The notes beneath the pieces were generated by a model. That model saw nothing but the letters and a program-made list of their open reading frames with translations, did not search any database and was not told the DNA's origin. Positions 21,649-31,806 of a stretch of DNA of 64,000 nt are shown in pieces. The translations under genes were made by a program, and so were the position numbers. Within the stretch, counting starts at the first letter, position 1, and the number at the start of each line of letters is the position of its first letter. This DNA is from Liriodendron chinense (lineage: Eukaryota; Streptophyta; Magnoliopsida; Magnoliales; Magnoliaceae): NCBI GenBank assembly GCA_003013855.2, contig ML058507.1, positions 4,340,001-4,404,000 on the forward strand, given 5' to 3'.

Positions 21649-24600
21649 GACTTGATTGTCAAAATCAATCATTCTAACCACCGATCAAAATTCTTCTGCG
21701 ATGCCTCCTAAAAAAGCTGTTCATCCTTCGACTTCAAGGCAGGCACCACCTCCGCCTGATGAGACGGAATCCATACCTGCTCTTCCACCTAGTTCGACGA
21801 ATATCCCTCAAGTAGCCCCAAATACACCATCAGCAAACCCCTTATTGGAGGCTTCTGGAAATCAAGATGATGTCCTACGTTTCCTTGGAAATACTCTTCT
21901 AACTCTAAATGCCGGAGTTCAGGCCGTGTCAAATCGGCTTGATCAGCATTTCCCCGAGCCGCAGAAACAACCCTCCGAAGGGTTACCATCGCAACCCATA
22001 CCAGTGGCTTCCAGACATTCTATGGACGAACCACAGATCCCACCACCTGGCAACCATCTTCCTGTGCCGTCCCCACATTCTATACATTCTGGTTCATCTT
22101 GACAACCTCAACCTCAAGGCTCCACCGCCGAAACATCAGGCTATACCCTACCATGGGAAGGAGATCTCAAAAGAATCCATGATCGTTTTGACGTCATGGA
22201 ACAGCGATATCAGGCAAATCGGCCATCTGCCATCATGGTGTCGATACATCAATCCGAGTCCCCCTTTACCAGCGAGGTTATGGAGGCACCGTTACCTAGA
22301 AAGTATCGAACGCCGGTTATCACCCCGTATACAGGTATTGGTGATCCTCTTGAACACCTAGAAACATACAAGTCTCTCATGGAGTTGAAGGGACATGGCT
22401 CAGAAATCATGTGTAGGGCTTTTTCCCTAACATTGAAGGAAGCAGCTTGTACGTGGTTCCGGGGATTAAAGCCTCGTTCCATCAGCTCCTTTTCCCAGTT
22501 ATCGGAGATATTCCTTTCTCAATTCATGGGAAGCATTCGCATTAAGAAGCCAGCCTCCCATTTGATGGATCTGAAACAGCAGCATGGAGAGACAATAAAG
22601 GAGTTCATAGTACGGTTCACTGCCGAAGCCGTTCAAACTGAGGGTTATACTGAAGAAAAAGGTCTTACAGCCCTCATAGCCGGAATAACGAGCGAGAAAT
22701 TTAGGTTTGCTTTAGATAAGAGCCCTCCAAAAACTATGGCAGAGTTCCAAGCCAAAGCTCAGAAGTATATCAATGCAGAAGAAGTCGCATTGACACGCCA
22801 TGGAGTACAGGGTAAGAAACACAAGCCAGAAGGAGCCTCTTCTACAGATAAAAAATATCGTCATGATCAACGCGATCGTTCTCCCAAGAAGCCTTATTTT
22901 GGTAAATATCATAACTACACTCCTCTTAATCGGTCTCATGAAAAGGTTCTAATGGAGATTAAACACAAGCCATATGTAAAGTGGCCTGCAAAGATCAAAT
23001 CTGATCCTGAAAAGAGAGACAAGAGTAAGTTCTGTTACTTCCACAAAGATCACGGGCATAGAACCCAAGACTGCATCTCTCTACGAGACCATATCGAAGC
23101 TCTTATTCGAAAAGGCCATCTCCAGGATTATGTTGCTCGTAAAAATCGATCACCAGAAAGGGCGAAGACCTTATCTCGCCAAAAGGAACAACCTCATCAT
23201 CAAATTGACCAAGAGGACGCTGAGCCTACGGGAGAAATCCGCACCATCGTCGAAGGACCAGCTTGCGGGGGCGACTCTCAAGCTTCAAGGAAAGCATATG
23301 CTCGAAAGGCATCCAAAGAACCCCAGCAAATCTATTGGCTAGAACAGACGTCTAGCTCGTCAAAAACCAGCCATCCTCCAATTTTCTTCACTCTCGAAGA
23401 TGCAATGGGAATTCACTTCCCTCACGAAGACTCCATCATAGTCACATTGAAGGTATCAAATTATCTGACACATCGAATTATGGTGGATACAGGTAGCTCA
23501 GCCGATATTCTATACTTGGAGGCTTTCAACAAGATGGCACTTGCCAGAAGCCTACTCAAGCCAGTTTTGACCCCCCTCGTCGGCTTCAGAGGTAAGGTAG
23601 TTACACCTGAAGGAAGCATCGATCTCCCAATTACTTTTGGAGAAAATCCAACGAAGGCTACCATCTTCGTAAACTTCCTTGTGGTGGATCGAAAATCAGC
23701 GTACAACGCCATTTTGGGGCGACCGTCTCTTACTAAGATTGGGGCAGCCTTGCACCCTTCATACCTGTGTGTCAAATTTCCTACCCCAAATGGTATCGGG
23801 GTCGTGCGAGGAAGTCAACAGGAGGCACGGTCTTGCTACCAGATAGCCTTACAAGATCGAAAGAAAGCTCAAGCGACACCCGTTATGGAGATAGCACAGG
23901 GTTCACCCAACTTTCCCACCAACACTTCGTTGGATCCGAGAGAGAATACTCTCCAATCAGGAACTCCTGGGGAAGAAACAGTGGCGATTCACTTATCTAA
24001 AGGCGACCCGTCCAGGGTCGTATACATTGGATCCTCTTTAACCAGTGTCCATCATGAAGATCTGGTCCGTTTCCTCACCGAATACCAGGACGTGTTCGCT
24101 TGGTCTCATAAAGATATGCCAGGCATCGACCCCAATGTCATTGTACATCGTCTCAATATCGACCCGAAACATAAGCCCGTACACCAACGTCGACGTGCTT
24201 TCACTGTAGAAAGACAAATGGCGATCAAAGCTGAAGTCGAGAAGCTACTCACGGTCAATTTCATAAAAGAAGTAGACTACCCAGAGTGGGTCTCGAACGT
24301 GGTTCTTGTCCGGAAAGCTAATGGCAAATGGAGAATGTGCGTCGACTATTCAGATTTGAACAAAGCATGCCCAAAAGATAGCTTCCCGACACCGCGGATT
24401 GACCAGTTGGTCGATTCAACAGCTGGACACGCTCTGCTCCGTTTTATGGATGCTTATTCTGGTTACAACCAGATTATGATGCATCCACCTGATAGCCAAC
24501 ATACCGCCTTCATCACAGATCGGGGATTATATTGCTACCAGGTAATGTCGTTCGGTCTTAAAAATGCAGGGGCCACTTATCAACGTCTCGTCAACAAAAT

Positions 24601-25483
24601 ATTCGCCGCTCAAATCTGTAGGAATATGGAAGTTTATGTCGATGACATGCTCGTGAAAAGCACCGTAGAAGATGATCATATTTCTGATCTTCGAGAAGCC
24701 TTCGACCTAATGAGGAGGTATCAAATGAAATTGAACCCAGAAAAATGTGCATTCGGAGTGTCTGCAGGAAAATTTCTCGGGTTCATGGTTGGTCAGCGCG
24801 GAATTGAGGCAAATCCTGAAAAGATAAAAGCATTGGTAGAGATGAAATCCCCCACCACTCTGAAGGACGTCCAGCGTCTGGCTGGTCGCATCGCATCGTT
24901 GAATAGATTCATCTCGCGAGCATCTGACAAGTGCTTACCATTCTTCAAACTCCTTCGTACAACGGCCAAGTCTGATTGGAAATGGACGCCACAATGTGAG
25001 GAAGCCTTTCAACAATTAAAGCTATACATGAGCACACCCCCCATTTTATCTAAACCTATAGCACATGAACAACTCATTCTTTATCTCTCTGTGTCCACTA
25101 TGGCCGTTAGCGCCGCTTTGATAAGAGAAGATTCCGGGGTGCAAAGGCCCGTTTATTATATCAGTCGAGAAATGGTTGATGCGGAAACTCGGTATTCTGA
25201 TATGGAAAAGCTGGCCCTGGCCTTAGTCACGGCAGCTCGAAAACTGTGACCATACTTTCAAGCCCATGCTATCGTAGTACCAACAAATCATCCACTACGG
25301 CAAGTTCTTCAAAAACCTGAGACTTCCGGACGCTTAACTAAATGGGCGGTCGAGATCAGCGAGCACGATATCTCATTCTGTCCCAGGACTGCAGTCAAGG
25401 GTCAGGCCGTGGCTGACTTCATCGCCGAATTCACATACTCCTCCGATGATAATACCATGACCAGCGACCAGCCTCCTTGGTCA

Positions 25484-25860
25484 CTCTTCGTGGACAGGTC
25501 GTCGCAGGCCACTGGCAGCGGAGCGGGCCTGATTTTAGTGGTTCCCAACGGGTCACATTTCTAGTATGCTCTACGTTTCGATTCTCGCGTCTCAAACAAT
25601 AAAGCAGAATATGAGGCCCTGATCGTTGGTCTCGAACTGGCCATTGTCCTCGCAATTCAGAATCTATTAATTCATAGCGACTCCCAGTTCATTGTCAATC
25701 AAGTTCTTGGTGAATTCGAGGCCAAAGAAGAAAGGATGGCCTTATACAAGTCTCATGTCCTCATCCTACTCGCAAAACTGAAGACTTATGAAATAATTCA
25801 CATTCCTCCGGAGAAGAACCAACTTGCCGATTCCCTGGCAAAACTCGCCTCTGCACCAGA
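25484..25860 (+). pseudogene. Tat-2 archaeal-type RNase H domain
   Basis: This domain is the marker for the Tat lineage. Visible acidic residues are the Asp of LFVDRSS (25493), the Glu of NNKAEYEAL (about 25610), the Asp of IHSDSQF (about 25680) and the Asp of NQLADSLAKLA (about 25830). A TAG at 25562 interrupts it where relatives usually have a Gln codon. It likely supplies the RNase H activity, because the preceding ordinary RNase H has lost its first acid. Confidence 0.8.
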
Positions 25861-26039
25861 ATCTGAGTTATCACATTCGGTCCCCATCGAGCATCGTCAG
25901 AACTTAAGTATCGACCAAGCGACTCTCGAGCAAGTAATATCGGTACAATCATCTCCATACTGGATGGATCCCATCATCCTGTATCTCAGAGACGGATACC
26001 TACCAGAGGACAAGAAAGCTGCAAGACAAATTCGCCTTC

Positions 26040-27186
26040 GGGCTGCCAGGTATACCTTGCAAGACGGAATATTGTTGCGCAAGAGCTTTTCCTTGCTTTA
26101 TTTAAGGTGTCTTCATCTAGAAGAAGCACTTCGTGTTCTAGACGAAGTACACCAGGGGGCATGTGGTAATCACCCCAGGGGGCGATCCCTAGCATATAAG
26201 GCGATGTGGCAAGGATATTATTGGCCCACTATGAAAGCAGATGCAATTGAATTTTCTAAAAAATGTGACAAGTGCCAACGATATTCACCTATACCTCATG
26301 TACCATCCGAACGGATGACTCCAGTTGATAGCCCTTGGCCTTTCGCTCAGTGGGGGGTCGATATCATTGGACCCTTGCCCATGGGAAAGGGACAAAATAA
26401 GTTCGCAATTGTGGCGGTTGATTACTTCACCAAATGGGCCGAGGCAGAACCATTAGCCAAGATTACTGAGAAACAAACTACCACGTTCATATGGAGAAAT
26501 ATCATATGCAGTTTCGGACTCCCTCACACTATAATTACCGACAACGGAACGCAGTTCGACAACGCGGCCTTTGATGAATTTTGTGACAAATGGAAGATAC
26601 GTAATCTCCGCACTTCCCCATATCATCCTCAGGCGAATGGGCAAGGTCGAGGCTGTGAACAAAATCATTAAGCACCATTTAAAAACCAAGCTTGGTGAAT
26701 GCAAAGGTGAATGGCCAGAACTTCTACCAGAGGTATTATGGGCATATAGGACTACAACTCGTACATCAACGGGTGAGACCCCTTTTTTCTTAGCATTTGG
26801 TGTCAATGCGGTAGTACCAGTGGAAATTCAAGTGCCCTCGTATCGGATCGAACAGTATGACCCCACAGGTAATCAAGAAGATCTTCGGCTTCATCTCGAC
26901 CTCTTGGAAGAACGAAGAAATACCTCCCAATTACAAGCGGTCGCATATCAGCAACGTATTGCTTGCTATCAAAATGCTAAAGTTCGGCCTAGGTCCTTCC
27001 AGCTTGGAGATCTGGTCTTAAACCAAAGACTCGGGGTTCCCGTTCGTTCGTTGGATCCAAATTGGGAAGGCCCTTATCGGGTTATTAAGATTGTGTGACC
27101 CAGGTACTTATTACCTTGAAGACAGGCAGGGAAAGCCCGTACGTCGCTCTTGGCACGTGGAGCATTTGCTACAATATTACCCCTAG
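26040..27186 (+). pseudogene. Tat-2 integrase
   Basis: The HHCC zinc domain begins with the His codon at 26150 and continues through CGNHPRG to KKCDKCQRY (about 26275). The core acids are Asp at 26360 (VDIIGP), Asp at 26540 (ITDNGTQF) and Glu near 26649 (VEAVNK). A one-base insertion in a GG pair near 26645 shifts frame two codons before the catalytic Glu. ALWAYRTT-type and GDLVL motifs follow, then a second shift near 27096 and a TAG at 27184-27186. Confidence 0.85.
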
Positions 27187-27389
27187 ATTCGATGTAGTTC
27201 ATAACAACATTTTATGAATAAAGTGAAAGATATCTTTTGGTCGCTATTCCATTTACTTGGACCTGAATAGCCCTGAAGAGGATGCATACAATCCGTTGGC
27301 CAATTGCCTACCTTTGGTAGGGTTAAATTCACCTAGGATGGTCGCATTTCCATTTTATGGATGACCCTTCTACCCTCGGTAAACTTGGA

Positions 27390-27690
27390 GTCTCAATCGA
27401 TAGATCAGTCTATCTCTACGAGGGTATGGTCGTCACGACCCCCCGGATTGAGCACATTACATCTCTCAATCGATAGATCAGTCTATCTCTACGAGGGTAT
27501 GGTCGTCACGACCCCCCGGATTGAGCACATTACATCTCAATCGATAGATCAGTCTATCTCTACGAGGGTATGGTTGTCACGACCCCCCGGATTGAGCACA
27601 TTACATCTCAATCGATAGATCAGTCTCTCCACGAGGGCATGGTCGCTACGACCCCCTCCCCCCCCCCTCCCCCCCCGGGTTGAGCATAAC
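27390..27690. repeat. Four ~70-75-bp tandem repeats between convergent Tat-2 genes
   Basis: The unit starts CTCAATCGATAGATCAGTCTATC. It contains the perfect inverted repeat GGTCGTCACGACC and ends CCCCCCGGATTGAGCACATTACAT. Copies begin near 27392, 27463, 27537 and 27607, and the last is diverged with an expanded C tract (27652-27678). The array lies after the pol stop (27186) and before the antisense gene stop (27840). Confidence 0.9.
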
Positions 27691-27864
27691 TCATTGCAAC
27701 AGGAAGGCATTCAATGCACAAAGGAAAGAAAGTAAACAAGAACACGACTTTCAAAAATAAATTTTCATTAATATCAAATGATAAATGTTTATAAAATATC
27801 TGCTCGCCAGTACAGGAGAAAGGAAAACAAAAAGGAAAATCAATCTCTCGGAGGAGGAGCCATG

Positions 27865-29830
27865 TGAAATTGCGGTTTTACCGCTTGTAGAGATACTCGG
27901 AGATATGTCTATGGACCTAGAGGGGGGGGGGGGGGGGGGGGGGGGTGAATAGGACCTTTTTAAAATTCTTTTCGCCTACTTATGCAATTCAACAAGTTTA
28001 AGCTAGGTAAGCAAGAACACCTTGGCTTCCAAGCCTTGGTGGGTCCAATCACAAGACTAGCAAGAGTTAAGCAATAACCAACCCTAGTCTAAGCATGCAT
28101 AGGAAGGAAATGATTCAACTAATTAAGCTACTAACCTATGCACCTTGTGTAGACTTATGAGATTGGATCAATGAGCTCAAGTCTACACAAGTAGTGAAGG
28201 TACATCTTGTGCAAGGATGCCTACAAAGTGCCTAGCATGCATTCATATCAATCATTCATAATTAAGCAATTAAACTAACAATGCAAAGATATCAATGTGC
28301 TCAATAACAATCACAAACACAAGGATGTATAGTGGTTCGACTACGTGTCTACTCCACTCCCGGTTCAAGTACTCAACCCCTTTGAGCACACCGGCATTCA
28401 CTATCGGAGGTTTTAAATGAGGTTCACCTCTCAACCTTTACACGGAGGTTTTATCGGTTCACCTCTCAACCGTATCCGGAGTTTTAGACATAGGCTAACT
28501 CTCAACCTTATCGCACGTTTACTCCCGTGTCGGAGGCTCCCCCTTGGAGACTTAGTTTAGGCCCGGCTGACGGACCAAGGAACGGCTAACGTCCCTAAGA
28601 CGAGCTTGACAAACAAACTCAAATTGGACTCTCAAATGAGACAACTTACTTGTCGGATGAGCCCCTTGTTTAGCGCCGTAATGGGTTGCTTGATCTCCGC
28701 TCTCCCGTGCTTCAATCAGCTTCCCTTTGCTCCCTCGATCGTGTCGCCGTTGCGTCGCCAATGCCTCAGCCACATTCGATCAAACACCTTGCATGCGATG
28801 CCTTGAAATGCCCAAGGTGCTAGGAGAATGGGTGAATCTCATACATGGGATGTGTAGGTTGTTCCAACTAGGAGATTCACCTAGAGAGTCTTCTAGAGGT
28901 CTTGGACAAAGGATATACCTATGTGAAATAGTGTCACACCTCTAGATTTGAGAGAGGAATCAAGTCATCTCTTGATAGCATTTGAATGCCCATACTTGTG
29001 TTTGAAACACAAGGGATATGACTTGAAAACCTCCTCTTTGAGGCCCCAAAGGATGTACAAATGATGTGGGTAAAGGGCTCTCTAAAACCTCTCTCTGTCT
29101 GACCCAAGAATGGAGCACCATATATATAGAAAAAGGGCTCCAACGGTCAGAAAACGGGCAGAAAACGGTTGCCCGACCTGTCCCGACCGGTCACGACCGG
29201 TCGGAGCTCTTTGCTGGAAGGCATACAAAAAACATCCAAGCCATCTACACAGGCCGACCGGTCATGACCGGTCGGCACTCTTTGCTGGACAGGGTGGATG
29301 CCCCAGGCCGACCGGTCATGACCGGTCGGCGCACTTCTCTGGCTGGATTTGGATTACCAGGCCGACCGGTCATGACCGGTCGGCCACCTCTGCTGGCTTC
29401 CATGGATATAGTAAAGGCCGACCGGTCCTGACCGGTCGGCTGGCCATTGAAAATGCAGCCAAGCTGCTGGCCGACCGGTCATGACCGGTCGGACCAGCCT
29501 GGGTCCCCTCACCTTTTATCTGATTTCTTCTTTCTCCAGCATGAAGATATAGGCCAAAGTTAGAGTGGTCAAAAGGGACACCTAGGGCCTATTTATGATG
29601 ACTAAATGTACTCTAATATGGTCCAGGTCATCAAGGATACAAGGGGGATAGGTTTTGGTCGAGGTTAAGGCACCAAGGCATCTCATATACCTGAATCTTC
29701 TTCCTTGATGTGGCTGGACGTCTTGAGTCTTCTTTCTTTGTCTTCTTTGGGCTCAACCGACTCTAGACTCACTGCTGTAAGTGATTGACAAACAAGGTGC
29801 ACTAGTATGCCACGGAAAAGTGCACTAACA
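27865..29830 (-). repeat. 3' LTR of the gag-only copia element
   Basis: In sense (minus) orientation it starts TGTTAGTGCACTTTTCC and ends GGTAAAACCGCAATTTCA. A TATATATA box lies at 29120-29128. A run of 24 G (27922-27945 on +) sits near the 3' end. The ORFs called within it repeat exactly in the other LTR and are not genes. Confidence 0.95.
29183..29492. repeat. Six-copy ACCGGTC palindrome array in the 3' LTR
   Basis: Copies lie at 29183-29204, 29253-29276, 29307-29330, 29361-29384, 29417-29440 and 29471-29492. Three of them (29253, 29307, 29361) are perfect 24-bp palindromes centred on CATG. The last has the same centre but is palindromic over 22 bp, and the first and fifth vary at the centre. 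Start-to-start spacing is 70, 54, 54, 56 and 54 bp. The array ends about 55 bp upstream of the TATA box in sense orientation. Confidence 0.97.
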
Positions 29831-29845
29831 ATCTCCCCCTTTGTC
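29831..29845 (-). promoter_or_regulatory. Polypurine tract of the gag-only copia element
   Basis: The minus strand reads GACAAAGGGGGAGAT directly before the LTR. Two more purine tracts (about 30033-30045 and 30070-30082, also AGGGGGAGA on minus) lie 200-250 bp further in. 29846-30647 is otherwise non-coding. Confidence 0.85.
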
Positions 29846-30647
29846 AATTACTTACAAAAACTTAACCTACCAAAACAGAATTACATGAACAAGAGATTAC
29901 ATTAATAAAACATAAAATACAGGACTCTTGACATGACTAAACTAAGCTGCTCCTCTTCAGTTTGCTCCCCCACAACCTGTCAATCCCTGCATCACAAAAC
30001 ATAGCAAACTAGTTTTGGTGGGATTTGAACATTCTCCCCCTTTTTGTTAGCAATTGACAAACTATTCTCTCCCCCTTAATGATATACCAATAAGGTTAAG
30101 GTAAGAGAAGATAGTGTGTCGCAGTTATAACTATAAGCACATGCTAAAACGGAGAGTATAGGGTGCATGAATCATAAATACGTGGAGCAAGCTAAGAAAC
30201 ATGATTAACAAGAAATGTAACTATTCAGGCAAGATTAATCATGCAATTGGTCAAGGATATATATTTGCAATGAAGCACAAAGGGCTTATAGCCCAATCAA
30301 CCAACCTCCCCTATTGGTATATCAAGACCAATACTAAGCAAGGATTAGCATACATGAAGCATAAAACTCAAGATGATTAGCTAATCTAAGCAGGATGACA
30401 ATCTAGCAAGCAAATGTATTAATTAAAAGCAAGGCTAAATCATCAAAATTTGGGCGAATGAGGCTGGAATCCTCTGATTTGCCCATTAAAACATAAATGA
30501 GGCTGAAATCCTCAGATTTACCAATAAAAGCATAACTGGCTACCCTCTCTAACCATGTTCAGTTTAAAAAGCCAAAGGGTAGCAAAGATTCCACAACACC
30601 CTCATAAAATGTAGCATGAGGCGAGGGGTTGAGAGCTCTACCTTCAC

Positions 30648-31733
30648 TTAGAAGGGATAGCGGTTGGGATCCCCTCTTAGATAATCTGGTAAAGGGGTCG
30701 TGATGGAGGTCGAGAGAGCAAGATCATTATGTTGGCTCTCATCATCAGATTCGGACTCCTCCGTATCATCCCAAGTGGCAGCCATTGCCTTTTTACCTTT
30801 TGGTTTAGGCCCTTCCGGACATTCCGGGGCAATATGGCCGCGACGACCGCAACCGTAACAACGGACGGATGAGGGTATGGATGTTTTTCCTGTACGTTTA
30901 TCACCCTTCTTGTCCTTCTTGTCACGGCTATTTCCTCTATCAAATTTGAGGAATCTCTTAAATTTTTTGTTCAAATGTTCTTCCTCATCATCCTCATTAT
31001 CGCTATCATCCTCCGTCTCACTTTTGATTTTCTTGTGTCTGTGAGAGGACTTGAAGGCGATGTTTTTCCTTCTAGAGGGGGCTTTAAAGCCTAGCTCAAA
31101 GGTTTGTAGGGAACCTATGAGTTCTTCAACTTTTATTGTGTTTAGATCCCTACACTCTTCAATGGTGGTGACTTTAGAAGAGAACCGTTCCGGAAGAGAT
31201 CTCAGAATTTTCCTACAAAGCCTATGTTCCGGAACCGGATCCCCTAAGCCCCACATATCATTTGTGATTTTGTTCAGTTTGGTATAAAATTCAGTAAACG
31301 TTTCATCCTCCTCCATAATAATATTTTCAAATAGAGTGGAGAGGCGTTGGAGTTTAGAGTTTTTAACAACATTTGTACCTTCATGGGTAACTTCAAGAAT
31401 ATCCCATGCTTGTTTACTGGTAGTGCAGTTTTGGATCCGACCAAATTCTTCTCTCGATACTGAACAAAATATGGCATTCAGGCCCTTGGCATTATTAATA
31501 CGCTGAGCTTTTTCATGAGCAGTCCATAATGCCTTTTCTTTTGGCCTGAGAACATCCGGCTCACCTTCCTTAGAAATAGTTACCATTGGGGGTTCATATC
31601 CAAAATCAACCATGTCCCTCACATCCGAATCAATGGATTCCAAGAAGATGCGCATACGGGCTTTCCAATATGGATAATTTGACCCATCAAGGAAGGGAGG
31701 CTTAGTGACGGATGAAGAGTCCTCTCTAGACAT
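30648..31733 (-). CDS. gag: Copia gag protein (361 aa), intact
   Basis: An intact ATG-to-stop frame of 361 codons. The N-terminal part (PFLDGSNYPYWKARM, WDILEVTHEGT, LRSLPERF) matches the copia gag family often called UBN2. An acidic/basic linker is followed by one zinc knuckle, CYGCGRRGHIAPEC (C-x2-C-x4-H-x4-C), near residue 298, and an acidic C-terminus. Gag forms the particle and the knuckle binds RNA. It lies 74 bp downstream of the 5' LTR. No protease, integrase or RT follows, so function would depend on a full-length partner. It is one of very few intact frames in the window. Confidence 0.93.
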   Translation of the reverse strand: MSREDSSSVTKPPFLDGSNYPYWKARMRIFLESIDSDVRDMVDFGYEPPMVTISKEGEPDVLRPKEKALWTAHEKAQRINNAKGLNAIFCSVSREEFGRIQNCTTSKQAWDILEVTHEGTNVVKNSKLQRLSTLFENIIMEEDETFTEFYTKLNKITNDMWGLGDPVPEHRLCRKILRSLPERFSSKVTTIEECRDLNTIKVEELIGSLQTFELGFKAPSRRKNIAFKSSHRHKKIKSETEDDSDNEDDEEEHLNKKFKRFLKFDRGNSRDKKDKKGDKRTGKTSIPSSVRCYGCGRRGHIAPECPEGPKPKGKKAMAATWDDTEESESDDESQHNDLALSTSITTPLPDYLRGDPNRYPF

Positions 31734-31792
31734 ATTTTCAAGTCTCTCTTTAGGATCAACCTCTAGGCAATTAAGCCCTTAAAGAGGAACCC

Positions 31793-31804
31793 GCTCTGAT
31801 ACCA
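31793..31804 (-). promoter_or_regulatory. Primer binding site, initiator tRNA-Met type
   Basis: The minus strand reads TGGTATCAGAGC, two bases from the 5' LTR. This is complementary to the 3' end of plant initiator tRNA-Met, the usual primer of plant copia elements. Confidence 0.93.
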
Positions 31805-31806
31805 AT

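Larger units (their letters stand above)
21701..27186 (+). pseudogene. Tat-2 gag-pol polyprotein (fused frame, degraded)
   Basis: I start at the ATG at 21701 (MPPKKA), since the upstream in-frame start is TTG. Gag has a capsid-like region (about 22300-22790) and a C-x2-H-x4-H-x4-C knuckle (CYFHKDHGHRTQDC, about 23033). Protease shows DTGSSAD at 23486 and ILGRPS. RT shows YVDD intact at 24635-24646. The first RNase H and tether lacks the usual first aspartate (LYLSVS). The archaeal-type RNase H and integrase follow. Gag and pol share one frame to about 26640. Breaks are TGA at 22100, TGA at 25247, TAG at 25562, and one-base frameshifts near 26645 and 27096. Several stops are one C-to-T step from Arg or Gln codons usual at those points. 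Confidence 0.9.

Noticed and set aside
29066..29484. Overlapping ORFs of 121 and 124 codons with repeated DRS/RPV motifs, repeated exactly at 33010-33428.
   Set aside because: They are translations of the palindrome array inside both copia LTRs, present in two frames, with no domain.
29183..29492. Regularly spaced repeats considered as a CRISPR array.
   Set aside because: Repeats are self-complementary DNA palindromes inside a plant retrotransposon LTR. Spacers share sequence phrases and no cas genes exist.
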